A stretch of 20,706 nucleotides of DNA, from positions 329,106-349,811 of the forward strand of contig NW_017567011.1 in the NCBI RefSeq assembly GCF_001661265.1, written 5' to 3'. A model generated the notes under the pieces. That model searched no databases. It worked only from the letters and a program-made list of their open reading frames with translations, and was not told where the DNA came from. The position numbers and the translations under genes were made by a program. Source of the stretch: Saitoella complicata NRRL Y-17804. Taxonomy: Eukaryota; Ascomycota; Saitoellomycetes; Saitoellales; Saitoellaceae. Positions 8,069 through 17,936 of the stretch are shown piece after piece. The first letter of the stretch is position 1; every line of letters starts with the position of its first letter.

Positions 8069-9199
8069 CTATGCTTTGTCGGTCGCGAGAACGGCGCTGG
8101 CACGTTTCAAGCCCTCGAGCTCGGCTTCTAGAACACTTCTAATATTCCTGCCTGTAATCTTGTTCAACTCGTCCCGTACACCCCCTATCGCGTCAGAAAT
8201 CATCTGTCTTCCGAGGGCCTTCGTCCACGTACCATCCCTCATTATTCCCTCCATTTCTTGTTCGAGATCACCGACAACGCGCAATGCTTTGCGAAGGTAC
8301 TCAGCATCGTGCCGCAAAATATCTGCAGCCTCATGCGCCTCAAATGCTGACACTTCGAAAGCTTCGGCTTCCCTTTCCCACGTCTCTGTGAGCACTCGCA
8401 CGTCGACTCCTTGAACCTCGGGTTGCTTCTTCTGCAGCGAAGCAAGGCTTTCGGTGAACCTGTAACGCTGGCCTTCAGTCATACTATCGACCTGACGAAT
8501 GTGTGCGTCTAGTTGTGATTTGCGGCGGCGCACGTCAGCCAAGCGGGCTTCGAGATCGGATATTTCCGACTGTCACAACGTTATTAACCGTAAGTCCAGC
8601 CAGAGTTTGGTATAGCAAGCGTACCTGAATTCCATCACGCTCCCAGACATACTGAAGTCTTTATCTCTCAATGTCTTTGGTACTCTCACTCATTGCTTGA
8701 AGGATCTTTCTTTCCTTCTCCGCATATTCGCTGACAGCACACAGTTGTGACCTTCGTAAGTCTGCCTCATGGGTATATTGGTGCCTTATGCTACCCTGAG
8801 CAGCGATAATATCCTGAAGTGTAATCAATATATCACGTCGGAAAGCAACTGTCGAGTTATGCGGTCCAGGTGAGAGAATTAAGCGTGCATGCTCTTTCGT
8901 GAGGTTATGGAGGCGCTCGCTCAGATGGTCCCTTAGGGGAGCAAGGGTCGACAACGCTAGCTGGGAGGTAGGTGGATCCTTTGCAACTGAATTTGGAGGT
9001 GTATGCGTCACCAGGATACTGCTTTCAGGCGCAAAGCGTAGAGTTGACAGATGGCTCATGATGGCTTCCTCCTCCACGACAGCTCGCCATTCTTCCACAA
9101 AACGATACTCTGGTGGTATGGTATCATTACTACTCGCTATCAACATGTCTACGGCTTTGTCTGATCTGAACAGAACACTCACTTCTCGTCCTGGTTCAT
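8069..9199 (-). CDS. Coiled-coil protein of unknown function; central exon uncertain
   Basis: Preferred model on the minus strand: 9199-9183, 9129-8736, 8651-8625, 8569-8069; 312 residues. The first intron (GTGAGT donor, 53 nt) gives an N-terminus of MNQDE followed by NNDTIPPEYRFVEEWRAVVE. The intron at 8624-8570 (GTACGC donor) is sound. The region between is a puzzle. The frame runs on through AEKERKILQAMSESTKDIER, meets TAA (8663-8661), and continues in the same frame as RLQYVWERDGIQSEISDLEA. Either an 84-nt in-frame intron (8735-8652, GTCAGC donor) removes the stop, or the gene is broken here. The C-terminal half is predicted coiled coil, rich in Leu and charged residues (EISDLEARLADVRRRKSQLD), and ends near LEGLKRASAVLATDKA. 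I do not recognise the family. A cytoskeletal or kinetochore role is possible but not shown. Confidence 0.6.
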
Positions 9200-9343
9200 G
9201 CTCTCGGTCGTTGTTAGATGTTGTGGCTGGAGAAATGCGGGAGATGCAGGCTGCACATGCCGAGGGCCCAAAGTCTGATAAGTATCGATACCGTGCACCG
9301 TACACCATACACCGTACAACGAAGAATAGTCCCCAACGCAAAA
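9200..9343. promoter_or_regulatory. Divergent promoter of the coiled-coil gene and RPB8
   Basis: The 144-bp region has the 10-bp palindrome GTATCGATAC (9282-9291). Just after it are two direct copies of CACCGTACA (9296-9304, 9310-9318) with a 14-bp period, ending 26 bp before the RPB8 ATG. Confidence 0.5.
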
Positions 9344-9901
9344 ATGTCAGGCAGCGCAATCATCCTGGAGAAAGACTTCCTGATCAGTGCCACGGACAAC
9401 GCAAACTTTGACCGTGTCACCAGAATCTCTGCTTCTACGGCCGACAAGGACATCGAGATCGAGCTTGACATCAACTCCGAGATTTACCCTCTTGAGGAGG
9501 GCAGGAAGGTCAGACTAGTCCTTGCAAAGGCCTTGGCTTTGGATGGTTCCAGAGACGTGAATGCTGAAGGTCGGGGGTGGAGGGAGACTTCTGAAGTAAC
9601 GCTAGCCGAAGGTATGCATATCCCGTGGACCAATTTGGCAACTCTTATGCTCATGATGTTTTTCAGAATACGAATATGTCTGCTACGGAAAGGTCTATCG
9701 TCACGATGAGCATGGAGAGACTGACTTGATGTAAGTTGAGCGCGGTGCAACGTGGATGATTGATATCATGCTAACATTCTCTACAGCTCGGTGTATATCT
9801 CCTTCGGTGGGCTGCTATTGATGGTGAAGGGAAACTACAAGGACTTGCAGGGACTGAATCAAGACAACGTATATCTTTTGATCAAGAAGCATGAGCAGTA
9901 G
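9344..9901 (+). CDS. RPB8: RNA polymerase subunit RPABC3 (Rpb8), shared by Pol I, II and III
   Basis: CDS join 9344-9611, 9667-9730, 9787-9901; 148 residues, against 146 in yeast. Both introns (55 and 56 nt) are canonical, the second with CTAAC at 9771-9775. The protein is a small OB-fold subunit of all three nuclear polymerases. It is recognised by its N-terminal block FDRVTRISASTADKDIEIEL, the strand YPLEEGRKVRLVLAKAL, the central EYEYVCYGKVYR, and the C-terminal ISVYISFGGLLLMVKGNY with NQDNVYLLIKKHEQ. The first ATG gives MSGSAIILEKDF, the expected start. Confidence 0.95.
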
Positions 9902-10285
9902 GGCAAATGAACCAGGATCACATATCAGAGAACTCGGCAGAACGAAGGGCACATTGAAAGGTTGCAAGGCACATCAAATGAAGCATAGATCAAGGCTGAA
10001 GGAAGCAGCGAGGATCAGCCCTGGGGAGTCGGAGAGGTCTCACTTTCTGACGTCTCATTCACAGAAGTACACATGCACGGAAGCGACGGTACTCGTGCTG
10101 CGTACAGCGTAAGAGCGGGCTGCAATAATCTAAAAACATTCGAAAATATAGACCGTTCTCATTGAGATAGCTTTCGTCCAGTACTGCTGTGTGCCTGGTA
10201 GTCGACTGCGCTGACGTACGCGCACTCCTCGCTGGAGAAGGAGAGCAAGAGCGAGCTTACAACCCGTACGTCCTCAATTGAAATC
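9902..10285. other. Intergenic region between RPB8 and RPN12
   Basis: The 384 bp hold the RPB8 3' UTR and the RPN12 promoter. I see no TATA box, no RNA gene and no credible small gene. The yeast proteasome element GGTGGCAAA is not present. Confidence 0.5.
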
Positions 10286-11159
10286 ATGTCTCTCGAGTCG
10301 ACGTTCAGCGAGCTCAAGTCCGCTTTCTACGAATCTCATGACCACCAGCGCTGTCAGCCTTTGCTGTTAAAGCTCAAGGTGCAGTTGGCCGAGGAAGGCG
10401 TCTTGGTACCTTCACCAGAGGCACCACATGCCAAGCTTCTCATTGCACGAGAAGCACTTGAAATTGGAGCATATACCGCAATTCATCTCACCTCGCCTTC
10501 AACTTTCGCCAGATACTTTACCCAGCTTTCTCCCTTCTACTTTCCTTCACTGGGATTGCCAGCCAGCGAACATCAATACCCTCTCACCGGTCTGCATCTG
10601 CTGTACTTGCTCAGCGAGTCGAAGATCGCTGAGTTCCATATCTTCTTGGAGAGTTTGGCTGAAAGTGATTTGGAGCAGAAGTGGCTGAAGCACGCTGTTA
10701 TGTTGGAGAGGTGGTTGATGGAGGGAAGCTACGACCGTGTATGGCGAGCCAGAAATGAGGCGCCGGCGGACGAGTACCTCTTTTTCATGGATATGTTGAT
10801 GGAGACGATCAGGTTAGTCCGGCGTTCGTTTCGCCCTGGGATGATTGCTAACTTCAATTAGAAACGAGATTGCCGAGTGCGCTGAGAGAGCATACACTGT
10901 TCTGCCTCTGACCAACGCCAAGCAGATTTTCTTCTTGGAGGACGAGTCTTCAGTGGTTGACTTCGCCAACGAGCATGAGTGGGATGTGCGTGATTCGCGA
11001 ATCTACTTCCCCGCAGCTGGAGCTACGGACGGCGATGCTATGATGATTGATGGTGATGCTCAGAAGGCAGGCGTGGCGTTGAAGAGTACGGGACTACCGA
11101 CGGAGAAGATGATTGCGCAAACGTTGGAGTACGCGAGGGAGTTGGAGCAGATTGTCTAG
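10286..11159 (+). CDS. RPN12: 26S proteasome lid subunit Rpn12 (PSMD8)
   Basis: CDS join 10286-10812, 10862-11159; 274 residues, the same length as the yeast protein. The single 49-nt intron has a GTTAGT donor and a GCTAAC branch site. The N-terminal half is helical (FSELKSAFYESHDHQRCQPL). The CSN8/PSMD8/eIF3k-type PCI region includes YPLTGLHLLYLLSESKIAEF, AVMLERWLMEGSYDRVW and EIAECAERAYTVLPLTNAKQ. The C-terminus carries a short acidic insert (DGDAMMIDGDAQ) before the last helix, TEKMIAQTLEYARELEQIV. Rpn12 completes assembly of the proteasome lid. A second lid gene, RPN3, lies 7.4 kb downstream. Confidence 0.93.
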
Positions 11160-11233
11160 AGGCAGTCACATATGAAAGGACGGAGATATTGCATGTTTGA
11201 AGGGAGCCGGTCAGAGCTTAATCATATACCCTG

Positions 11234-12300
11234 CTATACTCGCCACAAGCAAATCAACTTATCGTAGAACGAGCAAGTTGCAGCCACCTCTTCGCTTGCC
11301 CAATCGCAGCCATACGTGATGCTTTTGTGCTCTCCTTCAAATGTGCTCACCACCTCAAGTGAATCTTCATCCCGCTTTCCTACACACCACTCAACCACTC
11401 TAGCACCCTCGTACATGCAACAGACTAGTAATCTGTACGCATTGCCCGGATTTGGCACAAGCCTCCAGACTCCCCCCCCAAGATCCACCTTGGCAGTTTC
11501 CTGCCGAGGAGAGAACTTCGGTGCGCATACACTTTGGCGAAAGATCCTGAGTTGATTGTCGTAACTCCCAGTCAACATGAACTCGCCCGTACCGTTTGGC
11601 AAGATGGCTGTTACACCGGCCTCGTGCGTTCGTCGATCAACGAAGACAGGCATATCAGGCGTGCGAGTGTCCCAACATTTGATAGTGGCGTCGTCTGCCC
11701 CGGACCATATCATATCAGGTCGACCCTGATCATACGTACAGGTCCATGCTTCCAAGTCATGACCGTTCCACGTCTGCACGACTGACTCCGCGTTGAGGTC
11801 GTACATGGTCAAATCACCCGCCGAGGATGATGACAGAACCTGACCAGAACGTACCGGATCCATTGCAATCTGTAGCAGGAGAGTAGATGAATCCTCAACA
11901 GCATGCGAGTCAGCGCAGGCTTCGAGACGTAATAGGTCTGCGATGACGTTATATGTTGTCAGGTTGCCGGTCGAATGCGCTGCAATCAGTCGAGATGGGT
12001 TGTGAGGATCCCAGCGCAGATCGAGGATGGCGGGGCAATCTAGCTCCTGTACAGGCTGGCTGAAATAATGTTAGCCCTGTACAAAGTTTTGTTCCTAACA
12101 TCATACATTCTCCATTGTTCATCACGATGTACGTGGTACACCATAACCTTGCCAATCCTGTCGCTCGAGGATGTCTTCTTCTCATTCTCTCTCAACAAGT
12201 ACGTCCCGACCACCATCAACCGTCGATCATTTGGCCAGAAGAGAAGCACATCAGCGGGATATGGCGTCTCGATAGACGAGAGTAGAGAACCTGATCTCAT
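11234..12300 (-). CDS. DPH7: Diphthine methyltransferase-family WD40 protein Dph7
   Basis: CDS on the minus strand: 12300-12107, 12059-11234; 339 residues. The 47-nt intron uses the GTATGA donor at 12106, not the GTTAGG seven nt further on; only the former keeps the WD40 frame (QWRI-QPVQELDCPAILDLRW). Dph7 (yeast Rrt2, human WDR85) is a methylesterase that turns methylated diphthine on elongation factor 2 into diphthine before the final amidation. WD repeats are visible as DLRWDPHNPSRLIAAHSTGN, WSGADDATIKCWDTR and MLTGSYDNQLRIF. The family signature HKSITYGCDWAS...ATCSFYDKLICLW is at the end. It converges on RPN12 with 74 bp between stops. Confidence 0.9.
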
Positions 12301-12582
12301 TGCAGGCGGTTAAATAAAGTTTGATCTACGTTGCAGGCAGGCTGCAGGAAGTTGAGATGAAATCACCCAATTCGGGAGAAGTTGCACAAAAGCGGATTTT
12401 CAAGGCCTAAACAATATGAGTTCCCATTTATGACTAACGTACGAGTCGCAAGAAAGCTATAACAATGCCCGCGATACCGTTTTGCCAGTGGCATCCATGA
12501 ATGCCGACGTCCGGGAATCTATCCCACGTTCGCGATCAAGTATGGTAGCAACAATCCAGCTACTCAATCCCTAGAAACCTTC

Positions 12583-14088
12583 TCACAAGGTCAAACACTC
12601 GGTAAACTCATCCAAGAATACAACCCTGAAACGCCCCGCCCACTCCGCCCTGAACTTCTTGTCCTCCCAAATTCGGCTCATGGGCCGTTTGAAACAAACC
12701 AACTCAACCTTCCATCCACGCTGCAAAGCTCGCTCGACACACCTAAAGAATCCACCGTTGCTGAACTCGGCCGTATTACCGTCTCCGGTGCCCACAACCA
12801 TAGTAGCAGGTTCATAATCCACAATCGACTCCAGCATTTTCAAATGCAAGAGCTCGTCAACACCTTGCTCCCCCTTCTTGGGCTTTGGGTCCACATATGA
12901 TTTACCACCGTTCTTTCCGTACGTCTTCACGACAATAGGGCCTCCGTCTGAATCTGAATGCGCAGAAGGCTGCGGCTTAACAACCCGCTCAAGAACTGAC
13001 ACTTCGTAACCCAGCGCCTCGGCCTCAGTCAAAGGCTGCAATAACGGCGCACTACCGACAAGAATCTTCCTTGCAGCCGGTCTTGATCTCTCAAGAATCT
13101 GGCTGAACGCTCCGAAATCCATCCTGGGTGGTCCATGGCCCCGCAAATACTGATAAGTTTTCTCATACTTGATCTTATTGATGAATCCCAGGACAATATT
13201 GGAATTGTCGATGAAGATGTGTATTGGCTTATCCTTTGGCGGAGTATATATGCGCTTAGGCTTGCCCGTGTATGGTGAAATAATCCGTGGGTGCGAAGTT
13301 TCTGGCGATGAGGCAAAGCCAGAATCATCTGAAGGTACTTGGGCTTGATGTAAAATTGAAGCAGATTCTTCAGGGAACATAAGCGCGAGCTTCTCATTCA
13401 GAAGACGATGACGCTGATACGCATTCATCGCAGTCCGGCTGCGGTGAACTGCTGTGCGGGTGCATTGCTTATCAGCATCGTAACGCCTGCTTGGTGCGGA
13501 AGGTGCGGACGCAAAGCGGACGGCCAACCTCTCCTTCTTGGGTGTCGGCACATCGACTGGGGCGCTCGTTGTATATGAGGACGTAATCTCTTCGCCCTTG
13601 ACCTCACTCTCCGACGCCATCAACTCGTCGAATTCGTATTCACTTTCCTCATCGACATCCATATCACCTGCAATATCTCTCGAACCAACGGCCGGTCCAT
13701 CTGCAGTAATGGAAACAGGCTTGCGGGACTTTTGCCGCAGCTTCTTTGCCCGCTTCTTCTCTGCCTTCGTACGCACTGAAGATGTACTCAGATCATCCCC
13801 AAAGTATTCAGGAACTTCAAAGGTAAACGATGGCAACTGAACGGGCGCACTCTCGCTCCGCACACGACTGTGCTCCAAATACCTCCATAGTCCTCCGAAG
13901 TCACCCAACTCAGGAATGTCGTCCTCCTCAACTCGGGACGTCGCTGAAGGCGACAGCGACAGCGCCGATGACGATGACAGCGACGACAAAGGTGCAAGAG
14001 CCGTCAACGTCTTCATGATAGGCGTGAAGTCACCCAAGAGGGCGGCTTCGTCGGATGTATGCTGCTGAAACGAAACGGAAAGAGACAT
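12583..14088 (-). CDS. NYN-domain (PIN-like) putative ribonuclease
   Basis: 501 residues in one exon. I chose the ATG at 14088 (MSLSVSFQQH), because the frame upstream of it reads like leader sequence. Residues 1-~285 are low complexity with Ser runs, acidic stretches (MDVDEESEYEFDELMASESE) and a Lys/Arg block (KAEKKRAKKLRQKSRKP). The C-terminal ~210 residues are an NYN domain: PIHIFIDNSNIVLGF (D294), QGVDELLHLKML (D411), VVGTGDGNTAEF (D436) and RVVFLDEFTE (D493). Such acidic residues bind the metal in PIN/FLAP-like nucleases, so the catalytic set looks intact and RNA cleavage is a fair inference. The substrate is unknown. It lies between DPH7 and FEN1, all on the same strand. Confidence 0.85.
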   Translation of the reverse strand: MSLSVSFQQHTSDEAALLGDFTPIMKTLTALAPLSSLSSSSALSLSPSATSRVEEDDIPELGDFGGLWRYLEHSRVRSESAPVQLPSFTFEVPEYFGDDLSTSSVRTKAEKKRAKKLRQKSRKPVSITADGPAVGSRDIAGDMDVDEESEYEFDELMASESEVKGEEITSSYTTSAPVDVPTPKKERLAVRFASAPSAPSRRYDADKQCTRTAVHRSRTAMNAYQRHRLLNEKLALMFPEESASILHQAQVPSDDSGFASSPETSHPRIISPYTGKPKRIYTPPKDKPIHIFIDNSNIVLGFINKIKYEKTYQYLRGHGPPRMDFGAFSQILERSRPAARKILVGSAPLLQPLTEAEALGYEVSVLERVVKPQPSAHSDSDGGPIVVKTYGKNGGKSYVDPKPKKGEQGVDELLHLKMLESIVDYEPATMVVGTGDGNTAEFSNGGFFRCVERALQRGWKVELVCFKRPMSRIWEDKKFRAEWAGRFRVVFLDEFTECLTL

Positions 14089-14451
14089 CTTAAAACGATA
14101 ACTGTGAACGCGAAGCTGACCGGCAGACGCTGAATTGAAGAAAACGGCGATAAACAAGGAAATAGTACGGACGCTGATATGGAGGGGGCGGTCGCCTAAA
14201 CGTGTGTTTATGGATACGGCGGCGAACGTGCTGCGCGCGGGCCCGGGGACGACGGCTTGTGTGGCGAACCGCGCTCAGCTCCCGATTCGCCCCCGATGGA
14301 GGAGGAAGGAGTAATGATACTTTGGTCATCATAAAACCTACCTGGTTACTCGTTATCCGAAACCCCGATACCTCGGCAACAAAAACGATGCATTCAACTT
14401 CGGCAACTCCATCGAGCCCGAACCCCTCACCATCCTCCACCACCGTTCCCA
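14089..14451. other. Intergenic region between the NYN gene and FEN1
   Basis: The 363 bp contain the NYN gene promoter and the FEN1 3' UTR. A GC-rich stretch (CGCGCGGGCCCGGGG, about 14234-14248) includes the palindrome CCCGGG. Nothing coding is seen. Confidence 0.45.
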
Positions 14452-15834
14452 TTAACGAGGCGGCCGCCCACCCTTCTTCGCCGGCGTCGTAGTCTTCGCC
14501 TTCTTCTTCTTATCCGCATTCTTCTCTTCCAACTTTCGTTTCGCGGAAGCCTTCTCCACATCCGTCTTCGGCAAGACCTTGAAGAAACCGTCCAATCGCC
14601 CCTGCTGCGCAGTCTTCAAGTTCTTCTGCAGCTTTGCCGCACCAGCTCGCACACGATCCTCATTGAATCCCTTCTCACGGACGAGGTAGTCGACCAATCC
14701 CTCGATATCGGGTGCCTCCCATTTCAGATCGACAGTTTCGGGGTCGAGCACCTCTGCTTCGAGGAATAGTCTTCGGGCGTCCTTGTAGGGCCAGTCTTCT
14801 GGGATTTGGTACTTCTTTCCTCCCTCAGCTTGCAGCTTCTCCACGATAGCGTCCAAACTCTTATGCTCCCGGATCAACTTCAATGCGGTTCCAGGCCCGA
14901 CACCCTTGATAGGATCACAGTAATCGCATCCCAAAAGAATACACATGTCCACAAACTGCTCCATCGGCATCTCAAGGCCTTCCAAAGCCTTTGCAAGATT
15001 CATCTCAACGATAGGCATCTTGCGCTGCTCTGAAAAGGTAAGGTGACGAAGAAGTGACGGTGCACGGAAGCACATAGTGTCCATATCCTCCGAAGCCGCA
15101 GCAAACACCTTCCCTGCTTCAGCCAACGCAGCACACTGAGCCTCAGCCTCACAAGGCGCATCCACATACGGAATACCCATCAACTTCAGTAACTTCTTAC
15201 ATTCCTCGTTATGCTGCTTGGTAACCTTGACTGTTCTCCTCGAGAACTTGTCCAGATCCTCAGCCGTACCAGTCTCCTTGGCTTCTTCCAGACCCTTTGT
15301 TGCTTCCTCACGCTTTGCGAAACGCTTTGCGAGTTCACCGGATTTGAGGGTTGGTGGCTTTCCGTCGAAGACGTAGGCAGGTTTGATACCGTTGTCCACC
15401 ATGCGGAGGGTTCGGTAGAACATACCCATGAGATGACTGTTCTCTTGTTAGCACATGTTCCAAAAAGACAGTCGAGAGGAAAACCTTGTGGTCTCTCCAG
15501 AATCGCTCATCAATTGCTGACCATCTTGTTGTCGCACAGCGATAAGAAACTGGTAGATACTCATAGACGCGTCCTGTTCGTCATGTGTTAGCACGGCGCA
15601 ACACCGGGAGGCCAGACACGAACGATTGCGACTTTTCTGCCAAAGTAGGCCTTGATCTCTGATTGCTTGATTGCTTGAGGTGCATGGTCGGAGATGACCT
15701 GAGAAAGACCTGATCACGAAACGCGTTAACGCGACGAGAAGGAGAAGACTGCGACGGTAGATAAACCTGCGCAAGATGTTAGCAGTGGTCAACGAGAGGT
15801 CGTCGAGGAACAGAAACGCACCTTTAATACCCAT
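14452..15834 (-). CDS. FEN1: Flap endonuclease 1 (Rad27)
   Basis: CDS on the minus strand: 15834-15822, 15709-15624, 15573-15485, 15436-14452; 390 residues. The first exon is 13 nt (MGIK plus one base). The 112-nt first intron ends at GATCAG; this acceptor gives [20 protein letters not shown], the expected N-terminus. FEN1 cuts 5' flaps in Okazaki-fragment maturation and long-patch base excision repair. Metal-binding acids are intact: D34 (AIDASMS), D87 (YVFDGKPP), [19 protein letters not shown] and LGCDYC. The helix-two-turn-helix [13 protein letters not shown] is present. A canonical PCNA-binding box QGRLDGFF lies at 341-348, followed by a Lys-rich tail. Introns 2 and 3 have donors GTTCGT and GTTTTC, weaker than average for this window. 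Confidence 0.96.
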
Positions 15835-15973
15835 CTTGCTTCTCTTCCGATATTTCTACGTTGGTGGTTGGTTAAGTGAAGAAATCTCGTGATGTCATGT
15901 ACGCGAACGTCGAAATTGGAAATCTAAGTGCAGCAACGACAAAGACCTCCAAAATATCGACGGCAATTGCAAG
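15835..15973. promoter_or_regulatory. Divergent promoter of FEN1 and the CobW GTPase
   Basis: Only 139 bp separate the two start codons. The sequence holds TACGCGAAC (about 15900-15908), a near match to the ACGCGT box, and no clear TATA. A perfect ACGCGT lies just inside FEN1 intron 1 (15721-15726). Confidence 0.45.
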
Positions 15974-17077
15974 ATGAGTGTAGAGCAGAAGAGAACGCCC
16001 GTCAATGTATTCACCGGTACGTTCCTTTCCACTACATCATGGCCTGCCATCTAACATTGCACAGGTTTCCTCGGATCAGGCAAGACCACCGTAATCCTCT
16101 CCCTCCTAAAACACCTCCCAAAAGACTACAAAATCTGCATCGTCAAAAACGAATTCGGCGATGTCAAAGTCGACTCCGAACTCGCTCGAAACTCCAACGT
16201 AACCGGCGTTCAAGAAATGCTCAACGGCTGCATGTGCTGCGTCCTCGTCGGACAAATGAAGAACGCGATCCTCGAGCTCCGGGATCAATACAACCCTGAC
16301 CGTATTGTTATCGAGACTTCGGGAAGTGCGTTTCCAGCGACGATTGCGTGGCAGATTAGGGAGTTGAAGGATCAGGGGATTTATTTGGATTCGATTGTTA
16401 CGGTGATCGATTGTGTGAATTTTAGGGGGTATGAGGATACGAGTCCGACGGCTGCAATGCAGGCGAAGTATACGGATTTGATATTGATGAACAAGCACGA
16501 GACTGTGTCAGAGAGAGATTATGATACGGTGCTGGATCATGTGTATGATCTCAACCCCGACACGGCCAAGATCAAGACCTTCGAGGAAGGTCGAGTCGGT
16601 TGTTCCGTCCCTCCCGATCTCGTCTTCGGTCTCGACTCCAAGCTATTCCAGTTGACCGAGAAACATCTTCTTGCAACGCCCGAAGAGAGCAGACACCACC
16701 ACGACAATGAAGTTGACATCATCCAAGTCTTCGCACCACGACAAGCCTCACCCACTCTCACCCACGACTCCCTCTCTACCTTCTTAACCTCCCTGCCCAA
16801 AGACGACTTCTACCGCGTCAAGGGCATGCTTCGACTCCCTTCTATCCCATCCGATGTCTGCGAGGCGTCACCAATCAACACCTATATCCTCAACTACGCT
16901 TTCGGCCGATGGGAGTTTACGCCGCTTGAGAATGAGCCATTGGAGGGTGGGGATCAGGATGTGAGGTTGACGGCGATGTTGGCAAGGGGGAGTGCGAGGA
17001 TGGGATCTTGGGCTGATAAACTTGGTGCGGCGTTTGGTGGGGAGGCGAAGGGTGTGCATGTTCACAAGCATTACTAG
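15974..17077 (+). CDS. CobW/COG0523 G3E GTPase, putative metal chaperone
   Basis: CDS join 15974-16016, 16065-17077; 351 residues. The 48-nt intron has a GTACGT donor and CTAAC at 16051-16055 and interrupts the P-loop block. Motifs in order: Walker A GFLGSGKTT (15-23), KNEFGDVKVD, the family CxCC metal site as CMCC (70-73), a Walker B-type ETSG, and NKHE (157-160) in place of the usual NKxD guanine motif. A His cluster (RHHH, ~224-227) and a C-terminal HVHKHY are extra possible metal ligands. The CobW C-terminal domain covers about 230-320. It lacks the N-terminal CPELVP motif of ZNG1-type zinc chaperones, so its client is open. Members load zinc or other metals into target proteins using GTP. 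Confidence 0.9.
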
Positions 17078-17161
17078 ACGAAAGACAAGAGGAATGATAA
17101 CGGTATTAGATTTAGCAACTACCATATCGTACACCTCCACTCCCCAACGACAGGGCAAGGT

Positions 17162-17761
17162 CTACCAGTGAAGGTAGTGCGAAGGACACTCATACCCACC
17201 CGGGTTATTGTCCAAATACTGCTGATGATAATCCTCCGCATCATAAAACACTCCAGCCTCCCTAACCTCCGTCGCGATCTTCTTTCCCTTATAATGCTCC
17301 TCCTGAACCTTTGCCAAGACCCTCTCCGCCTTCTCCTTCTGCTCCGGCGAGTGGTAGTAAATAGCCGAGCGGTACTGGGTTCCGATATCGGGTCCTTGTC
17401 GGTTGAGTTGTGTGGGGTCATGCATACGGAAGAAGAACTCGATCAACTCCTCATAGCTCACGTCCTTTGGGTCATAGGTGATTTGAAGAGCTTCTGCGTG
17501 TCCAGTTGATCCGGAGCACACTTGGCGATACGATGGTGCGACGGAGTCTGATTTACCACCGGTGTACCCGACGCGGAAGTGCTTGAGCTTGTTCTTGAAG
17601 TGCTTATTGTACATATGCTCTGTTCCCCAGAAACAGCCGTTTGCCACCGTTGCTCGTTCGAGGCCGGGGGCGAGAGCGGCTGCTGCTGAGCCGTTTGCAA
17701 CGACGCCAGCTGAGGCCGAGGACATGAACATGCGGGTGAAGTGTTTGATAACGGAGGTCAT
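17162..17761 (-). CDS. MXR1: Peptide methionine-S-sulfoxide reductase MsrA
   Basis: 199 residues, one exon. The enzyme reduces methionine-S-sulfoxide in proteins with thioredoxin. The catalytic motif is GCFWGTEHMY with the nucleophile Cys43. Further family blocks are VGYTGG, YRQVCSGSTGHAEALQITYD, HDPTQLNRQGPDIGTQYRSA and the C-terminal DNNPGGYECPSHYLHW, which supplies a candidate resolving Cys. The first ~34 residues have no acidic residue and include Lys, Arg and many Ser/Ala (MTSVIKHFTRMFMSSASAG). This could be a mitochondrial presequence, with Met11 or Met13 as alternative cytosolic starts. It converges on the CobW gene with 84 bp between stops. Confidence 0.95.
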   Translation of the reverse strand: MTSVIKHFTRMFMSSASAGVVANGSAAAALAPGLERATVANGCFWGTEHMYNKHFKNKLKHFRVGYTGGKSDSVAPSYRQVCSGSTGHAEALQITYDPKDVSYEELIEFFFRMHDPTQLNRQGPDIGTQYRSAIYYHSPEQKEKAERVLAKVQEEHYKGKKIATEVREAGVFYDAEDYHQQYLDNNPGGYECPSHYLHW

Positions 17762-17936
17762 CGTCGATCAAGAAGTTGTTTGTGTTTGGTGGAGTGAATG
17801 CTGTTTTTTTCTGACTGTTCACGGTGCTTACGTCACGCCGCCATTGTGCCCAGCGTCCCAACTCACGCTCAAGAAGCTGACCACCAAAGAAGCAATTGCA
17901 ACAACAGAAAGTCAAGTAGAATTCACAACATTCAAT
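17762..17936. promoter_or_regulatory. Divergent promoter of MsrA and the MAPEG gene
   Basis: The 175 bp between start codons hold a T-run (TGTTTTTTTCTG, about 17802-17813) and TTACGTCA (17828-17835), a CRE/AP-1-like site of the kind bound by fungal bZIP stress factors. Joint oxidative-stress control of both genes is an inference. Confidence 0.4.

Noticed and set aside
15767-15780. A possible 11-nt FEN1 microexon (GTTTATCTACC)
   Set aside because: It would need a poor GTCGCA donor. The GATCAG acceptor at 15710 gives the conserved [11 protein letters not shown] without it.
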